DNA of 64,000 nucleotides, taken from assembly GCF_013282155.1 (NCBI RefSeq), contig NZ_BLWI01000002.1, positions 266,301 through 330,300 on the forward strand, given 5' to 3'. Source of the stretch: Sulfitobacter sp. HGT1 (GTDB lineage Bacteria > Pseudomonadota > Alphaproteobacteria > Rhodobacterales > Rhodobacteraceae). Both the position numbers and the translations under genes were made by a program. The notes beneath the pieces are model-generated. The model did not search any database. It had not been told where the DNA came from and worked only from the letters and a program-made list of their open reading frames with translations. Positions 63,318 to 64,000 of this stretch are shown in pieces (the first letter of the stretch is position 1; every line of letters starts with the position of its first letter).

Positions 63318-63429
63318 ACTGCCCGCGCCCTATTTTGTTGTGGCTTTGCGCACAGGTTAACCCAAGGCGGGATAGCCGCAAAGGGGCAGTTATGTTTTGG
63401 CAATCCTTTGCCTAGTCACCAGGGACACC

Positions 63430-63906
63430 CTAGTTGCCGGGGATATAGAGCGGCACAGTCGACATCGACATCTTTGCCGACCCGTTTTGCACATCCCGCG
63501 CGTGGCTGATGTAAATCAGGGTATTGTTTGCATCGTCATAGATACGTTTCACTTTCAACGTCTTAAAGATCACTGAACGGCGCTCGGAAAAAACCGTCTC
63601 GCCTTCGTCCCCCCGATCGATGTCGCCGATCTCGATAGGGCCGGTCTGGCGACAGGAAATTGCCGAATTGGACGGGTCTTCGAACCAGTTTCCCTTTTGC
63701 AAACGGTCGATGATCCCGCGTTCGAAATAGGCAAGATGGCAGGTGACACCCTTCACCTTTGGGTCTGACACCGCCTCGATCACGATATCATTTCCAAGCC
63801 AGTCCACATCGACATTGCCGACGGTTTCAGCACTGGCCGAAAGCGGAAATAATGCGAATGCAAGCGATGCGCAGACCAAGCGGGAGGGGGATTTATATGT
63901 GTTCAT
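63430..63906 (-). CDS. CreA family protein
   Basis: 158 residues. Signal peptide at the N-terminus (LVCASLAFALFPLSASA, cleavage near 27), then ETVGNVDVDWLGNDIVIEAV, a GVTCHLAYFERG segment near 53-64 and CRQTGPIE near 85, typical for CreA. Periplasmic protein of unknown function; the name comes from the E. coli creABCD locus. The in-frame ATG at 63978 gives a longer N-terminus without sense as a signal peptide, so 63906 is preferred. The two conserved Cys could form a disulfide. Confidence 0.9.
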   Translation of the reverse strand: MNTYKSPSRLVCASLAFALFPLSASAETVGNVDVDWLGNDIVIEAVSDPKVKGVTCHLAYFERGIIDRLQKGNWFEDPSNSAISCRQTGPIEIGDIDRGDEGETVFSERRSVIFKTLKVKRIYDDANNTLIYISHARDVQNGSAKMSMSTVPLYIPGN

Positions 63907-64000
63907 GTTGATATACGCGCAGATCCGCAGAAGGTTCCCAAGAAAAATCTTCCACCAATGCTCAATGATCATTTTCATGCTTCCAACGCAAAACGCCCGT

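Overview
The window looks like chromosomal DNA of a marine, aerobic alphaproteobacterium of the Rhodobacterales (Roseobacter group). The clues are high GC with strong third-position bias, many 4-bp ATGA gene overlaps, a PcaQ-controlled protocatechuate operon, a class III formaldehyde-detoxifying dehydrogenase, a peptide-type ABC importer and a Lap/Bap-type adhesin with its own type I secretion system. Genus cannot be fixed from the sequence alone. No insertion sequence, phage gene, CRISPR array or rRNA was seen; one tRNA-Gly(TCC) is present.

Layout. (1) 0.3-6.1 kb: a co-directional set of small membrane protein, XpaC-like protein, TelA, DUF2927 lipoprotein, SPFH/GYF_2 protein and zinc-ribbon membrane protein, probably an envelope or membrane-stress module; then nitroreductase and D-aminoacyl-tRNA deacylase. 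(2) 7.4-15.6 kb (minus): an 1155-residue Ig-repeat adhesin followed by TolC-like, ABC and HlyD-like genes, a complete adhesin plus type I exporter operon. (3) 16.0-27.0 kb: CocE/NonD hydrolase, a five-component dipeptide/oligopeptide-type importer, an alkaline-phosphatase-superfamily hydrolase, an HSL-type esterase and an acyl-CoA synthetase. (4) 27.2-29.7 kb: BON-LysM protein, MsbA-like exporter, tRNA-Gly. (5) 29.8-32.8 kb: an Asp/Glu racemase-fold / M24 peptidase-fold / PLP lyase trio resembling part of the ectoine degradation pathway. (6) 32.8-36.1 kb: a periplasmic two-subunit molybdenum hydroxylase with a diheme cytochrome c. (7) 36.3-39.2 kb: glutathione-dependent formaldehyde dehydrogenase and an amidohydrolase. 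(8) 39.3-42.8 kb: pcaQ and, divergently, pcaC-pcaH-pcaG plus a beta-keto acid cleavage enzyme, with a clear PcaQ operator between them; then a cytochrome P450.

(9) 44.1-57.9 kb is the most unusual stretch: about eleven genes with at least six glycosyltransferases of different folds (GT61, GT8-like, GT90/CAP10, GT32-like, three GT2-type paralogues, one fused to a methyltransferase), a sulfatase fused to RTX calcium-binding repeats and lacking a signal peptide, an alpha/beta hydrolase and two proteins I do not recognise. It reads as a surface-glycan synthesis and remodelling locus whose sulfatase may leave the cell by type I secretion. (10) 58.0-63.9 kb: a DgcA/stachydrine-demethylase-like flavoprotein, an OmpR/EnvZ-type two-component pair, a lytic transglycosylase and a CreA-family protein.

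Gene starts were chosen from overlap with the upstream gene, Shine-Dalgarno-like sequences and family starts; where these disagree the entry says so. Family assignments rest on recognised motifs, not on database searches.
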